Counted from the stretch's first letter, positions 23,036 to 35,365 are shown. The stretch: 64,000 nucleotides of DNA from Sclerodactyla briareus (GCA_026419785.1 JAODTK010001754.1:248001-312000), one strand, 5' to 3'. A program made the numbers and translations. The notes: generated by a model from the letters alone, not told the origin.

Positions 23036-25650
23036 TAGTTTAGTTTAGGTTATTTATTTAGTTTAGTTAGTGAATAAGGGTCAGGATAGGACAAAAGCCT
23101 CATAAACCTGACCCTCCGGAGCCACAACATCCAGGAAGAAAAATGAACACACACCAACTAAATATTCGCCCTGTGATTCCTGAAAAATAAATCAAGATGT
23201 TTCTTTACACTCATTCACACTCTTAGAGCGAACTAACATTTTCAGGAAGACAATTTCCACTCATTGATCACTCTTCTCTGCGAGAAAGAAATATTTACGA
23301 ATGTCCAATCTGTCTTCATGCTTTGCCACGAAGCTTAGACATGGGGGTGGCCTCTATTTTGCAGTAACATGGAAAATTTAAAGAAGTAGTTGAAAGACAG
23401 GCCAACGAGTCCATGGACAATTTTTGAAAGACCTGAATCAAGTCACCCCAATTCGCCTTAGCTCCATGGTATTTAGACTGAGACGCCTTAATCTTCTTCG
23501 GAGGATAAATTTTTCAGAACAGTCAATCATTATAGTTGCCCTACCTTAACGTTTTCAATAACCTGCTGTCTTTTGCGAAGAGGATGCCACACTGTACAGA
23601 ATATTCCAGGTGCGTTCTCACTCACTAATCAGTTGCTTAAACAGCCTGACACAATATCATTATCAAGGAAACTGAAATGACTTCTAATCAAGCCAAGAAT
23701 CCAATTACCCTCTTCTAGCAGCTTCGACACATATCTGCTTAGATACGGTTTCAAAGAAGAATCAAAACAACCCGCAAGATCTTTTCTGAAATCACACACC
23801 TCCTGACATATTATGTTGGCCATTTAACTTGAAGGAACTTTGCGATGGTGGAAACCAATATGCATAACTTTGCACTTTCGACATTGAAAAACATTTGCAA
23901 GTCGGAAGACCATTTGAAATTATATCCAGATCCCTATGAACAATTTCAGCCATCACTCGAACCGACCATCTCCTATACAACTTAGTATCGTCTTCGAACT
24001 TCTTAACCCTTAAATGAACAGAACCTTCAAGATCTTCAATATACTCCAGAAAAAGTAACGGCCCGAGAACCGATCTTTGGGGAATGCCACTAGTGACCTT
24101 TTGCCTAGAAGCCGACGCCCATTAATGACAACTCGTTGTTCCCTATTATTGAATACTCACGAATACCACTTACGGACATTTCTTTCCCCTCAATGCCAAA
24201 GCGTCCCAACTTGAGTCCAGAGATCCTCTGAGGAACCTTGTCAAAAGTTTCTGAAATTCCAGAAAATGATATCAATAGCATTGCCGTTGTCAACAGAACA
24301 GACAACAAACATCGTCCATAAATTCCAAGAGATTAGTCAAACAGAACGATTTTTCTAGACCCATGCTGAGAATTCCTTAATCAGACTATGCTCATTGATA
24401 TCAACCATATGATTCCCGAATGATGTTCCATTACCTTGCCACCAACACTAGTAAGACTGAACTGCCTGTAATTACCAGGAAGATACCGTTTACTTTCTGA
24501 AAATAGGAGAAACATTTGCTCTCGGACTCCAATCATCCTGAACAATACCTTCTTCTAGTCTTTTGAAAATAATAGCTAATGGAACAGTCCAACTCGTCGG
24601 CAAAGGATTTCTCAGTAAGAAAGGATAAACTCCGTCAGCACCAGAGCTTTATCACTTTTGAGGCTTCTTCTGTTCTGCTTTCTTCTCGCCTCTCCGTTAC
24701 TAAACCAGTGCGAGCACACACAATATTAACAATACTATGCAGAGAAACCCTGACAACTAGGTAACCAAAATTATCCAAGTTCTCATATAAAACAATACGA
24801 TGAAATAATTATTGAGAATCTTAGCCATCGCCTGGCTATCGCTGATCTGTACTATTACCCGAGTCGGAAATCTATCAAAGGACCAATGAGTCCTGACTTT
24901 CTGTGTCTTTCTTTCTCTTCCCCTCTCACTCTAAAAACAGAAAAATGCCGAGGATTCCTCCTTGATATTAGTGCATCTGCCTCTTCACAATGCAGTTTTA
25001 GCAACCGAAACTAAACGCTGGCCCAACTTGTGCTGAACTTTGAAATGCTCTCGATCACATACACGGACCTCAGAAGACGAATAAAGTCGCCATAATTTTC
25101 GCTTACGTTTGATGGCCAGGAAAACTTCCGCTATTCATCCAAGAAGGCCTCTTGTTCTACTTGCGACGTTTCTTTCTTTTCTTCCAAGAACGTAAACTTC
25201 ATACCCCGTTAACCTTTTCAGATGAACCATTCCAAAGTCAACAGCATTCTGACTTTCCTAACAATTTACGGGTACCGTTACGCCAATCTATTTTGCGCTA
25301 AAAAACCTAGAAAGGCCATCGACATTGCCCTTCGCGAATACTAGGGAACAACTCTCCACTCTGTTGGGATTTACCGAACAAGACACATTGAAATCTAAAA
25401 TAACGTGACCCCTGGCACGAGCTTACCCAGCTCTCTACATTATCTACACAATTTGGATCACTGCTCAAAACTAATCCAAATATTTGGCTTTCTGGTATGA
25501 AATGTACATGCTGAGAAACAATCCTGCGTGACCTTGAAAAAGCCAGATCCATGACTGCCACAGTAACGCATCAGACTCAAGAACAAATCGATATTGAAAT
25601 CACCCATAAGTGTACGCTTCCTAGAACTTTCGAAAAGCATGTCGGAAAAG
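23036..25650 (-). pseudogene. CR1-like non-LTR retrotransposon relic, lower copy (endonuclease part, reverse transcriptase, 3' end)
   Basis: Read on the minus strand, the copy opens within an apurinic-type endonuclease domain: GDFNID at 25604-25587, then a 'VLSSDPNCVDNVE' segment typical of this clade near 25470. The reverse transcriptase follows, with motif A as FDKVP at 24245-24231, then SGIPQRSVLGP near 24090 and motif C as FEDDTKLY at 23998-23975 (usual FADD, so one residue differs). Next come the 'DLDIIS...' region and a C-terminal 'GDLIQVFKIVHGL'. The 3' end is marked by TAAACTAAA-type short repeats at 23036-23080. Families of this kind copy RNA into the chromosome in the nucleus. Many frameshifts and stops make this copy dead. 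The 5' part is missing. Confidence 0.8.
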
Positions 25651-28283
25651 TGTTAGTTCAGTTTCGTGAGCGAATGGTCAAGAAGGACAAACTCCTCATG
25701 AACGACCCTGAAACCACAACCCCAAAAAATGCACACGACACAGAAGCTACCTACTTCGCCCGCATTTTGAACAGAATCAATCAAGGGCGTCTTAAGCTTC
25801 CCACTACTAGACATAACAACTTTTCCGGAAGGCTATTCCACTCGGTGATGACCCTCTGTGAAAAGAAGTGTTCCCGAGATCCAATCTACAGCGAGTACCT
25901 CGAAGCTTGAGGTTGTGCCCACGATAGTATTCACATTGGAAAACAAAGAATTCAATCGAATAGCCAAACCATCAAGTCTATGGACAATTTTGAGAACCTG
26001 GATCAAATCACTCCGAATTCACCTCAGCTCTATTGAATTCATCCAAGACGCCTGAGTCTTTCCCCGTCGGGAAATCTCCAGCTACTAATTAATTTAGTAG
26101 CCTTCTCTGAACATTTTCAATCAACTGCTTATCTTTCACGAATAAGGGTGTTCCACACGGTGGCTGAATACTCGAAGGTCGCGGTTCGCAGCTAATTGTT
26201 TGAAGAGTCTGATAACTATGTCCTTTTCAATGAAGTGAAATGCCGCCTTTAATACAGACGAAGAATCCATTGCCTTTCCTTGCAGCTTCAGCCTCGAACA
26301 CACCCAAGATCTCTTTTCCGATCCACCCTCCCTGAATATCCTCTCAAGTGACTAAACGAGGCATTAACTATTTTTGGAAACCAACATTGCATTACTTTAC
26401 AACATCTTCGCAGCATTGAAACTCTGCCAATCAGAAGAACACTTGGAAATCAGGTCAAGATCATTCTGACAATTTAAACATCGTCGTCCGACGAAACCTC
26501 TCGGTAACAACTTTGTGTCGTCTGCCAAACTTGTTCACCTCTGGATTGCACTGAATTATCAGTATCGTAACACCTTCATGGGCTACGCTTCTAATTTTCA
26601 GACATCGTCGGACAAAAAAAAAAATCTTTCAAAATATATGATGATGGTCCTGCTGTGTGGTCTCATACCCTTCGAAGTCGCGTGTTTTTGAAGAAAAAAG
26701 TTGAGGCTTTCAAAAAAGCATAAATTATTGGGATAGTGTGGGCAAACTTTTTCGAAAATCATGACAAGTTGGTATACATTTGAAAATTGCCGAAATTTGA
26801 CCTTTGCCTAAGCAACCCCAAAATCTCGAACTTCTCACCAAATGGAAACAACAAAGACTTTTTTATTTTTATTAGTTTGTATTATTATTCTCCCACTTGC
26901 ACCCTAAACGCTGATTTCAGGGGTTTCTGGAAATATAGCTCACCCCGCCCCTACAAAATTTGCTGTTTTGGTAGCCGAAATCTTGCCGATCGTCTTCTAC
27001 GGGGATTGTTGCTACTATGGTCTGCAATATCGCCCACTAATGGAATCCGAACCCCTAAAAATAGAGCAGAACCAGAACTCGTGACAGCCGGAAAACGGTT
27101 CGCGGAACTGGCCCGTATACGGGGGCTACGGATTTCCGTTACACAATCGAATTAGCTGTTTTCTACGGTTTTTTGCTGGCTAGTAATGGGGGATATTACA
27201 AAATGTTTGTAGTTGGTGTATTGTAATCATATCATTCTGGGACATTGCAGGGGTGGAAGAAAATTGCCCCCAAAACTGCGAAATCCAAAGCCGAAATGAG
27301 CCGAAAATGATGCCGAAATGAGGCCATTATCAATATTCATCAGGCGAAAATTGAAGAAAGAAAGAAATCGTATTTTTATAGAAAACAGCAATTCCTGCTC
27401 TTTTTTCTATCACAAGGTATTAAAAAGTTTAATGCTTCATATGCGCGGATTATACTGATCAAACACATCCCCATACTGTCCCAGCCAAGATAGATGGCAA
27501 TTGACTATTTGCATATATGCATACATAATTAGTCTGGCGACCATTTTGTGGGTTGAGGTGGAGCCTTTTTCCTTAATTTCATTGATCTTGCTCCTACAGA
27601 CAAATTTGTCAGAAGTTTCAAGTCAGAAGTATATAAAACAACTGTCTCATTTTCTACGAACCCCCAGTTGATTAAGGGTAATGTATCAGAAACAGTATGG
27701 GTCCAAGAACCGATCCCTGTGGAAAACCCTAGTGACCTCGCCAAGTAGAGCACACGTTAATAACAACCCGTGGTTCTCTGTCATGAAGCCACCCTCGAAT
27801 CCACCTAAAGGACATTCCCGTCAATACCAAAACTCTCCAATTTGGCAACAGACGTTATGGGGAAAACATACAAAGGCTTTCTGAAAGATCAGAAAATAAT
27901 ATCAACAGCGTTGTAGGTTCAAACAGCATTAGTAAACATCTTCCGTGAATTTTAAAAAGATTAGACAAACACGAACGACCCTTCTGAAACCATGTGGGCG
28001 TTGCTAATCAGATTCGTTCCCTCGAAATGGTTAACCATATGAAACCGAACTATCGATTCCATAACCTTACAAACGATACTGGTGAGACGGACCGGCTTGT
28101 AATTGCTAGAAAGAGTTCGGTTACCGTCTTGAAGATGGGACAAACTTCGCCCTCCTCCACACATCAGGAACAATACCTTCCTCCAGAGATTTACTGAAAA
28201 TGTCAGCTAACGGAGTTACAGAGTAGTCTGCAAAAGACTAAAAAATGTAGGTGTAAAACTGCATCCGGCCAGGAGATTTACCA
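25650..28283 (-). pseudogene. CR1-like non-LTR retrotransposon relic, upper copy (reverse transcriptase and 3' end)
   Basis: The minus strand begins in the reverse transcriptase N-terminal part, with NYKPVRLTS at 28104-28078 followed by IVCKVMESI. GFPQGSVLGP follows at 27728-27699. After an interruption (about 26600-27535) the element resumes with a degenerate D-D-T-K-L segment near 26510. The C-terminal part reads 'DKQLIENVQRR' near 26130 (one-base deletion just after), 'GDLIQVLKIVH' and FFSQRVITEWNSLPEK at 25868-25821. Its 3' untranslated tail ends near 25655, where the endonuclease part of the lower copy starts, so the two lie head to tail. It is 5'-truncated, frameshifted and not functional. 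Confidence 0.75.
26600..27535. other. Possible insertion inside the upper LINE relic
   Basis: About 0.9 kb separates the GFPQGSVLGP part from the D-D-T-K-L part of the same reverse transcriptase, where intact relatives have only a short spacer. The sequence does not read as LINE in any frame. The plus-strand frame at 26787-27155 (122 codons) shows no known motif. Clear terminal repeats were not found. Confidence 0.4.
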
Positions 28284-28284
28284 T

Positions 28285-29010
28285 GCTTGAGTTCCCTTAT
28301 TCCCCCCCCGATACTAGCGTTTCAGACTTTCATCCATTCGCAAAGGGTTATACTTGTTCGTGTGATGGTACAGGTATCTAACGGGGTGGTTGGTTCCAAC
28401 GTTATGTCGCCCCTTTCGCCCCGATATCAAACAGTTATATCAGGTCATATCAACGCATTGACCCTGTTATTTGGCAAGTAAATGTCCCGTAGTGGTTCGT
28501 CAACATGATTCATTCTTGCCCAAGAATTATGAAAACTCTTCGAATGTTCTTCCATTTACCATCTCCCGAGCTGATTGGGATACATGGAAATCTCTTTCTA
28601 TTAATTCGTCCATTTTTCTCTGAATGGGTTTCGATCGACTGGGGAATACGTTAGGAGGATTACAAGTGCCTTGTTTACAAACACGTGGACATATTAGGCG
28701 ACAACCAAACGCGGTGAAAGTTAGCAACCGATTATATCTAATCCAATCACCATCAGCAAGTCTTATCCATGCCACACCCGGGCGTTCGGATTGGAATCGA
28801 GCATTCAGATTCCCATCCTATCGCAGCTAATAGCTCACTCGTTCGTGTGCTGCGTACCAAGGTTATTCTTGACAGGTGGAGTAGTTCCAAATGATGTCGC
28901 CCTTTCGCACGATTCAAACAGTTCCTATCAGTTTATCTCAACGCATTGACACTATTATGTTACAAGGGAAGGTCCCAAACACTAGGTAGTAGTTCATCAA
29001 CCTGATTCAT
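28285..29010. repeat. Composite repeat, modules M and N' (M present twice)
   Basis: Module M ('ACTAGCGTTTCAGACTTTC...CCATTC', 'GTGTGCTGGTAC', 'CGCCCCTTTCGC', 'ATTCAAACAGTT', 'CGCATTGACCCCTGTTATG') is at 28290-28490 and again at about 28790-29010. Module N' between them ('GATTCATTCTTGCCCAAGAA', 'CCATCTCCCG', 'TCGATCGACTGGGGAATACG', 'ACACGTGGACAT') recurs at 31785-32090 and 52620-52890. M recurs at 46770-46970 and 54905-55110. Confidence 0.75.
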
Positions 29011-29567
29011 TCTGCAAGATGAATACCTATTGAATTTTCCTTGCAATTTATATCCAAACTGACTGGTGCCATGCCATCCACTCGAGGCAGTGCACACATC
29101 AGTTCCTTAAATATTCGAGGCAGCACGAAATTCGTTGGTGAATATCCAAAAATAACATGCGATGATGAAATATGAGCATGTTGGCTATTGAAACCAGACA
29201 TGAATAGTACTCGTGCATGCCCTGTGAGCCGATGGTAAATGGGTCCTGAAGTGCCTAAATTAGCTGCGTCCACTTCACGATTCCGGCCGTGGCAATGCGA
29301 ATGTAGTCGAGGGTTGGAATGTTTTAACAATACATGAGTGATGATGACTCTTTTATTCATTCCAGTCTCCTCCACCAGCCAATGTTGTCGGAAGCTAAAG
29401 ACGTGATGGATCTCGGTCGTGATACAATTCCCCATCACGATCGTTTTTCGCAACGCAGCAGCAGTAGCACATCTCCGTGAAAACTTCATTATGTTGTAAT
29501 TATATTGAAGAATGTGAGCGTTTCCTTTAGGCTCATTATCATGTTGGTATTGAAAAATACTAGCCAA
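29007..29567 (-). CDS. Unrecognised 186-codon open frame in composite repeat
   Basis: This is the longest uninterrupted frame in the window. The predicted protein is basic and histidine-rich, with no signal peptide or membrane segment. I cannot assign it to a family. A phrase near its C-terminal third (SSSHVIFGYSPTNFVLPR) has a loose feel of retroelement polyprotein, but this is only an impression. The homologous stretch at 55110-55400 is not open in the same frame, which argues against a maintained protein. It may be a fragment of a once-coding element or chance. Confidence 0.2.
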   Translation of the reverse strand: MASIFQYQHDNEPKGNAHILQYNYNIMKFSRRCATAAALRKTIVMGNCITTEIHHVFSFRQHWLVEETGMNKRVIITHVLLKHSNPRLHSHCHGRNREVDAANLGTSGPIYHRLTGHARVLFMSGFNSQHAHISSSHVIFGYSPTNFVLPRIFKELMCALPRVDGMAPVSLDINCKENSIGIHLAE

Positions 29568-29869
29568 TGAATGAGGGTGTTTGTTAAAGGTTCCGGGGCG
29601 ATTTTCGCTGACGGTTTATTGACCTTGTTTATATTTTTGGACAAATGTATTAGCTGGTATTCCGACTTTGCTTGAGCAGCCCAAAAAAAGCAGTAATCCA
29701 CCAGTTGGTAATGTGATGCTGTCGGTGTTGAGGTGATCGCCCGGATTCAAAACATGGTTCTTGTACTTTAGACACCTACTCCTGCAATAAGTGGTTGCGT
29801 CCATATTGCGCATATTGCGCATTCAGGAAATTCGATACGTAATGGTCTTCACTCAGCAGCCTTTTAAAG

Positions 29870-30450
29870 TCGGGGAAGGAGGTCAGACTCTCCTTGGACT
29901 TTCTCAGTAGTTTGTTACGTACCTTCTCCGCAAGGAAATCTTTTTAAATTGACCGTCCAATTGCTGTTGAACGGTGTTCGGTTCGACTGGGAATATGCCA
30001 GAAATCCGGACCACTCTCATAGGATACATCCCGAACTCTACGCGCACAACCGATATGGCGGCGATCCAAACTAGCGGAGGACAATGCTAAACAATTAAGG
30101 ACGCCATGTCGACAAACATACAGTCACTCAAAGAAAGCGTTGTCTCAGGGAACTAATGGTAATGGACGAAGGACCGGTGAACTCTTTTAAAATAGAGTCG
30201 CTTAACAGCAATAGGCCTCGACTATATTGCGATGGAAAAAAAAGTTATTGGAAGTGCTGGTAAGCAAAAGGTCTGATATTTTTGGTTACACTGCAACTCG
30301 TGTGAGCAACCGCACTACGCTACGTCTGTGCACTATATACGCCTATTTAAGCCCATGTTTTAGGTCTAAATGTTGTATGGAGGCTCGTAGCTCAGTCGGT
30401 AGGCTGCAACACGTTTAACCTGCTTGTAAGTGCGAATCACAGCACTGGTA
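29870..30450 (+). repeat. Composite repeat, module B with tRNA-like head (copy 1)
   Basis: 'CCTTCTCCGCAAGGAAATC', 'TCGACTGGGAATATGCCAG', 'AACCGATATGGCGGCGATC', 'ATGTCGACAAACA' and 'GACTATAT' match 36240-36740 and 56590-57100. Near the end, TAGCTCAGTCGG at 30388-30399 fits a Pol III A box, and GTGCGAATCAC at 30430-30440 resembles a B box 42 bases later. The rest of a tRNA cloverleaf is not preserved, so this is a SINE-like tRNA-derived segment and not a tRNA gene. Confidence 0.6.
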
Positions 30451-30489
30451 AAAAAAAAAGATTGTAGAATTTACGTGAATTACTGGCAA

Positions 30490-30623
30490 CAGAGTTGCCA
30501 GTAATTACTGTAAATTATACAATAAACTACTGTGAACTTACAGTGAAATGATATTACTGTAATTTTACTGTGAAATTTACAATAGTGTACGGTAAGGTTG
30601 ACAGTAAATTACTGGCAACTCTG
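30490..30623. mobile_element. Short palindromic MITE, 134 bp
   Basis: CAGAGTTGCCAGTAAT at 30490-30505 is an exact inverted copy of ATTACTGGCAACTCTG at 30608-30623. Weaker inverted similarity (TTTACTGT / ACAGTAAA) continues inward. The interior is full of TTACAGT/ACTGTAA words. At the left end a second 12-base inverted copy makes a hairpin at 30479-30505. It is inserted right after the tRNA-like segment. It has no coding capacity. A related stretch lies at 37255-37320. Confidence 0.75.
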
Positions 30624-30639
30624 CTGTTATGTGTAGAAG

Positions 30640-31020
30640 TGGGTTAGATTGCAAAAGGTGCTGCGTCCCATTCGCCATTTCAATATTTAACACGATTCGA
30701 ATTCCTATGTCATCGACGATATGAGTGACTGTATTTCTAAGAATAAATTTGTGAATCCACCAAATTCTGGTTGTCTCGGTAAATTGTTTCACGTCAGAAA
30801 AAAAAACATGGGCATCCAAGGCTGAGTTCATATTTTTAACAACAGTGAGGATACCATATTGGATGGAAAATAACATACATGATATGGTATTACACAAATT
30901 ACCACCACTAATATGATATCCAATATAATTAATAGACGCCAAAGCTCCTGGCGTGATCACATTTTTTATAAATGTTCGTTGATTTATTAGCTTGAGAATT
31001 TCCGTTTCGGCAGACACTAA
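30640..31020. repeat. Composite repeat, module C, diverged copy
   Basis: 'AGAAGTGGGTT', 'GAGTGACTGT...AAGAATAA', 'TCCAAGGCTGA', 'GATATGGTATTAC', 'ACCACCACTAATATGAT' and 'AGACGCCAA' follow the order seen at 36810-37120 and 59340-59510. The 146-codon minus-strand frame across 30577-31017 lies wholly in MITE and repeat, and its protein shows no motif. Confidence 0.55.
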
Positions 31021-31339
31021 AGTTTGTTATACCAAACTGTTATCATTTGGCGAATGTAAAATGTAAATGTAAATAATTTTTTTACAGACCTGGAAGAGAA
31101 GAAACTATTTGGAGAGACAAATGGTATGGTAATGAGTTGGCGCATTCAGAATTGAGCTGACGCCGGCCCCGTACGGTCTATCGACGGAGCGAGTATGTTG
31201 AATGTGATGCGAAATTCGGATCTCAGAAGCATTAGACACTGTTAGTACTGGAATAATTAGAGGAACATGGCATAGACCGACAGAATAGGAACGCTTTAAA
31301 AATGAAAAAAAAATATGGAGAGACTTAGACCCACGCGGT

Positions 31340-32095
31340 AGGGAAAAAAAATAACTCTCACAATCCGACCAAGTCTGGCTAGAGTTTTGTACAGAGTGAA
31401 ATCGGTGATCGAAGATTTGCTGTTACAACAGTACGGCATCTAAAATTCGAATTGTGACGGGGTCAGTCAATTTCAATTATTACATACCATCAAAATGACC
31501 AGAACTACATGATACGTACATTTCAAGTAGGTTTATAACTAACATGCCTATAATCGTGTTTTTCTTCTGTTGTGATTACGGTGATGGTCAGAGGCGGCCG
31601 ACGAATCAAAATGAATTCAACACGATACCAGATGTAGATAATGAATGTATATAATCCTTACCATCTGCATTGATATGTAACACTTTGAGCAAATATCGGC
31701 AGGTCTGGATGGTTGGCAGAGTGGTGGGATAACAGGGTAAAACATTCTAGCTCTGATTCTGTTGAAAGGGAACGCCCGTAGTGGTTCATCAACCATGATT
31801 CATTCTTGTCCAAGAATTATGAATACCTCTTGGAATTTTTCTTCCAATTACCATCTCCCGCAGCTGATTGTGTGACAGGGAAATCTCTTCCCATGTAATT
31901 CGTCCGTTTCCTGCGAAATGGTTTCGATCGACTTGATAACGTCAGGACTGTACAGTGCCTTGTTTCAACACGTGGACATTCTCACAAGTATTAGCGAGTA
32001 TCGACAACAAACGCGGTTGAAATGTCAGCAACAGAATAAGGCTACTACCATTAGTGAGTCTCCTATCCATGCACACAATCAGCCGTTAATCCAAT
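31340..32095. repeat. Composite repeat, modules L and N', copy 2
   Basis: Module L runs from 'AATCCGACCAAGTCTGGCTAG' to 'GGCAGGTCTGGATGGTTGG' (about 31750). It is followed directly by module N' ('GTAGTGGTTCATCAACCATG' to 'ACACGTGGACATT'). These match 22440-22940 plus 28500-28850, and 46430-46770. Confidence 0.7.
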
Positions 32096-32099
32096 AATT

Positions 32100-35000
32100 T
32101 TCAAAATAAACACCAGGGAACCTACCGGTCAGATGGAATAGTTGTGATCCTCATGGTTTCCTGCCGAAGAGTTTAATGCTAGAAAATACCATTGTTTAAC
32201 ATTTAATCTTTGATAGGCCTGCTCATACACCTAAGTTGCACCAGACTTGGTCTAGCTATTAGCACACACAAAACTGTGTGTACCAATTGTCTTGTTCTAT
32301 AGAATAGTCGTAGGCTATACCTACACAATCACTCTACAATCTTTAGGCTTAAATATAATAAAAATATTACCAAATAGAAAATAATCATTATTTCCATTGT
32401 CAAACTTAAACTATGAATTCCTATCAATTAACTAATATATACATAGTGAATGTGAGATTCCTAGAACCTCTACAGAATCTTCAAAGAACCTGATTAAAAC
32501 TGTTTATATGTAAATCAGTTCTTTCTCATTTTTATTCATGCAGTATGCAATACTGGCAGTCTTCGGAGAGCGAACCAAAACAACCTCGGCGCTGTTCCAT
32601 CTAAACCTCTCTTTCATTGATCTTTTACAATAGAGGTCTATAGCAGAATGGGCCCTGCATTAGGGGGGGGGGGGTGTCAATGGGCTAAAAGTGGAAAACA
32701 TTGAGGTGACGGCATTGGCAGGACAATGGCAATGATGCGTCGGCAGCCCTGCCTGTCCACACATTATGAGAGTGTTAAAAGAAGGTCGGGGACATAACTG
32801 CGGATTCGTGTCTGTTTATCTGGCCAACTCTCCTCCCAACCATCGCATGCAGCAAGGTCAAAGTCAAATTTCCTTTACCCGCAGTGCAACACTTCTTATT
32901 CCATTGAAGTTGAGGTTTCCGAAAGAGGACAGGAGCACGTGGAATTGGGTATATATCTTCAGTAATAACACGTGTTAATACTGTAACCCATCAATTCGCA
33001 GATATCATACAGGTGTTGCGGGTTATCATGTCAGCGCAACGATTTCGGAACTAGCCAGCTGACGACAGGGCACCTTCGAACTATCAGCAGCAACACACTT
33101 TAGCTCAAAGGGGAACGCCAGGCAAGAGACATGTTTTCCCTACTTTTTTTTCTGCATCTTTTTCAAACCACTTTCATCCGTATTGAGCGCTCGAACGACC
33201 CCCACTCAAGATCAAAACCCGAGTTCAATTTCCTTTCCTCCGGGCCTTGACTAATGCGCATAACCAGCTGCTACTTCCCCCCGCACAGGGCCATCTTAGC
33301 GTGACTATTGGACTCCCCTTAATTGTGACGTAAGCGCGACCCAGACTGCTATTTGATAAACCGAATAACACGATAACAATGTTATAACCAAGTCCAACCT
33401 TGAACTGTTATTTGATCACGCCAATCGAAGTTTTAGCAAGGCCTCGTCGAAACAATCATACTTTATGATCTGTACTACCCCTTCCCCTTTCAACTTAGCA
33501 CTTCACCCCCAATGTCTTGTCGAAAATTTCGAACAAAATGACTGGATTTGGCCGACCCACATCAATCTGACCAAAACAAGCAGTCACATATTAAAATGAC
33601 CAATCGATTATGCGCCCTCTACGACGACTGTCAATCGTATAAATCTTGTACAGTGGAATCTCCATATACACTTAACTCAATTGGCATCTCTAATAGACTT
33701 TTGTGTGTACCGTCGGATAGAGCGAGTTCGAAAAGATTTGGCGAGTGGGCAATTTATTGCTTCTGGTGATAATTTCTAATCGGTTGTAGGCCTAACTTCA
33801 CTAGAAACGAGTTGGATACTCCCCACCAGTGTAATTATGCAGCCAATTTTTTCTCAATTAACAGTATTCTTGGTTTGAAAGAATTATGAATTGACTGACG
33901 TTCTGCTACTTTTGGGCGCTGAGCCTAACTCACGTACGTACGTGTACACACTGAGGCTATGCTGATTCCTGGTCATAGGCGGCGCAAAGGCGGGGGGGTG
34001 GGGGAACCGGGGGGGGACGCGTCCCCCCCTAAAATGAAGTGTAGCTATATCCTTCAAGTTCACAAATGCTGCCGTATCTAACCCCTTGCCGCCAGTGGTC
34101 TGCGCTATTCGCATCTTGTAGCGAAATCTGTAATCGAATCACCGCTGTATGTACAGGCCACAATACTCGGCACCAAAAGTGGGCCTTGAAAAAGATTTAG
34201 TCCTTGATTAAGAATAGAAAAGTGATGCCTTTGCATTTTTGGTTCAGCTTATGATGAACATGAAAGAATACCCAAAGACTGTTATTGAATTTATTACTTG
34301 CAGTTAATGGCTTAGGGTGTTACGCGTACGTTCAAATAAAGAAGACACCGAAACAGCATGATTTATGTACCACACTGTACTGTAAAACGAGGGCGCAACC
34401 ATTAGGGGTTCGGGGGCTCATGACCCCAACTTGGGAGGCCTCCATGATAATGATTTTTTCACTCACCCAAAATGTTTCTCATCATGCTTGGCACCCCCCC
34501 CCCCCAATTGCTCTTGACCCCTCGCCCCCCCCCCCCCCAACTTTCAGACGTGGCCTGCGCCCTTGCTGTAAATTGCTATAATTTGCTTACGCGCTATGTT
34601 TTCGATACACACTAACATATTTGAAACCTTGATTCCTGGTTTGTTACAACACTTCATCATCAGTGAAAAAAGGTGTTTTACGTACGTTCAAAGACACCAA
34701 TTTGTTCCCCTTTTGGTGTCTTTTAAACGTACTAATAATTTTTCACTTAGTTGGGCAACTATTGTAAAATTCGCGAACTAAAGTGTTAAACATGTTAACG
34801 TTTCCAGTGTTTGGTTCGTCCCACCTACGGGAGTCGACCTAAATCCCTAACATACTGCAAGTCCGAGACGCTAGCCACGTTTAAAAACCACAGTGGATGG
34901 ATGGCCACTGGGGCGGAAAGGGCTACCTAGCTGGTGAGCATCATCATTCTCAGTCTCGCTCATGGCTCAGGAAATTCACCGTAATGAGGAAGGAATCGGT

Positions 35001-35170
35001 TTTCTTATATGGGGGGGGGGGGGGTTGCGCAAGGTGTGACATCCCCTTTCCCGGGCCTTCTCCCTCTGCGGGAATTAGCTGTCTCCAAACCCCTGTATGC
35101 ATTATCATTTTTCATACATACATTTATTGATAATTACGATTTGGCAGACAAGCATGACCCCACTTTTATG
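32100..35170. other. Long stretch without recognised gene
   Basis: Mixed sequence with C/G runs near 32660, 33990-34027, 34493-34540 and 35011-35024. Plus-strand frames at 32766-32978 and 34285-34581 give proteins with no recognisable features. The phrase 'TTACGTACGTTCAAA' near 34678 echoes 'TTACGCGTACGTTCAAA' near 34320. I cannot assign a gene or element. Confidence 0.35.
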
Positions 35171-35179
35171 ACTGGGTAA

Positions 35180-35365
35180 TATAGCTCACAAAAGCTCAGA
35201 AGTGCCATTTCGGCCATCGGGAGGTTTGTAAAAATCCAAACTTTGTTCATGTACGCTACGCACCAACCAATGGTGGCGCTCCGCTCAGTAGTAACACAAA
35301 ACAATTCATCCACCGGTGATGCTGCGTCCCCCCCCTAAATTTGTAGGCTTCGCCGCCACTGTGCC
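35180..35365. repeat. Solo fragment of the ~210 bp repeat seen at 15 kb
   Basis: 'CCATTTCGGCCATCGGGAGG', 'GTACGCTACGCACCAACC', 'GGTGGCGCTCCGCT' and a CCCCCCC run, then 'AAATTTGTAGG', match 15845-15990 in order. Confidence 0.55.

Noticed and set aside
30381-30460. Possible tRNA gene starting at GTAGCTCAGTCGGTAG
   Set aside because: Only the A-box region and a weak B-box-like word remain. The acceptor and anticodon stems do not pair, and the sequence recurs inside a larger repeat at 36.7 and 57.0 kb.
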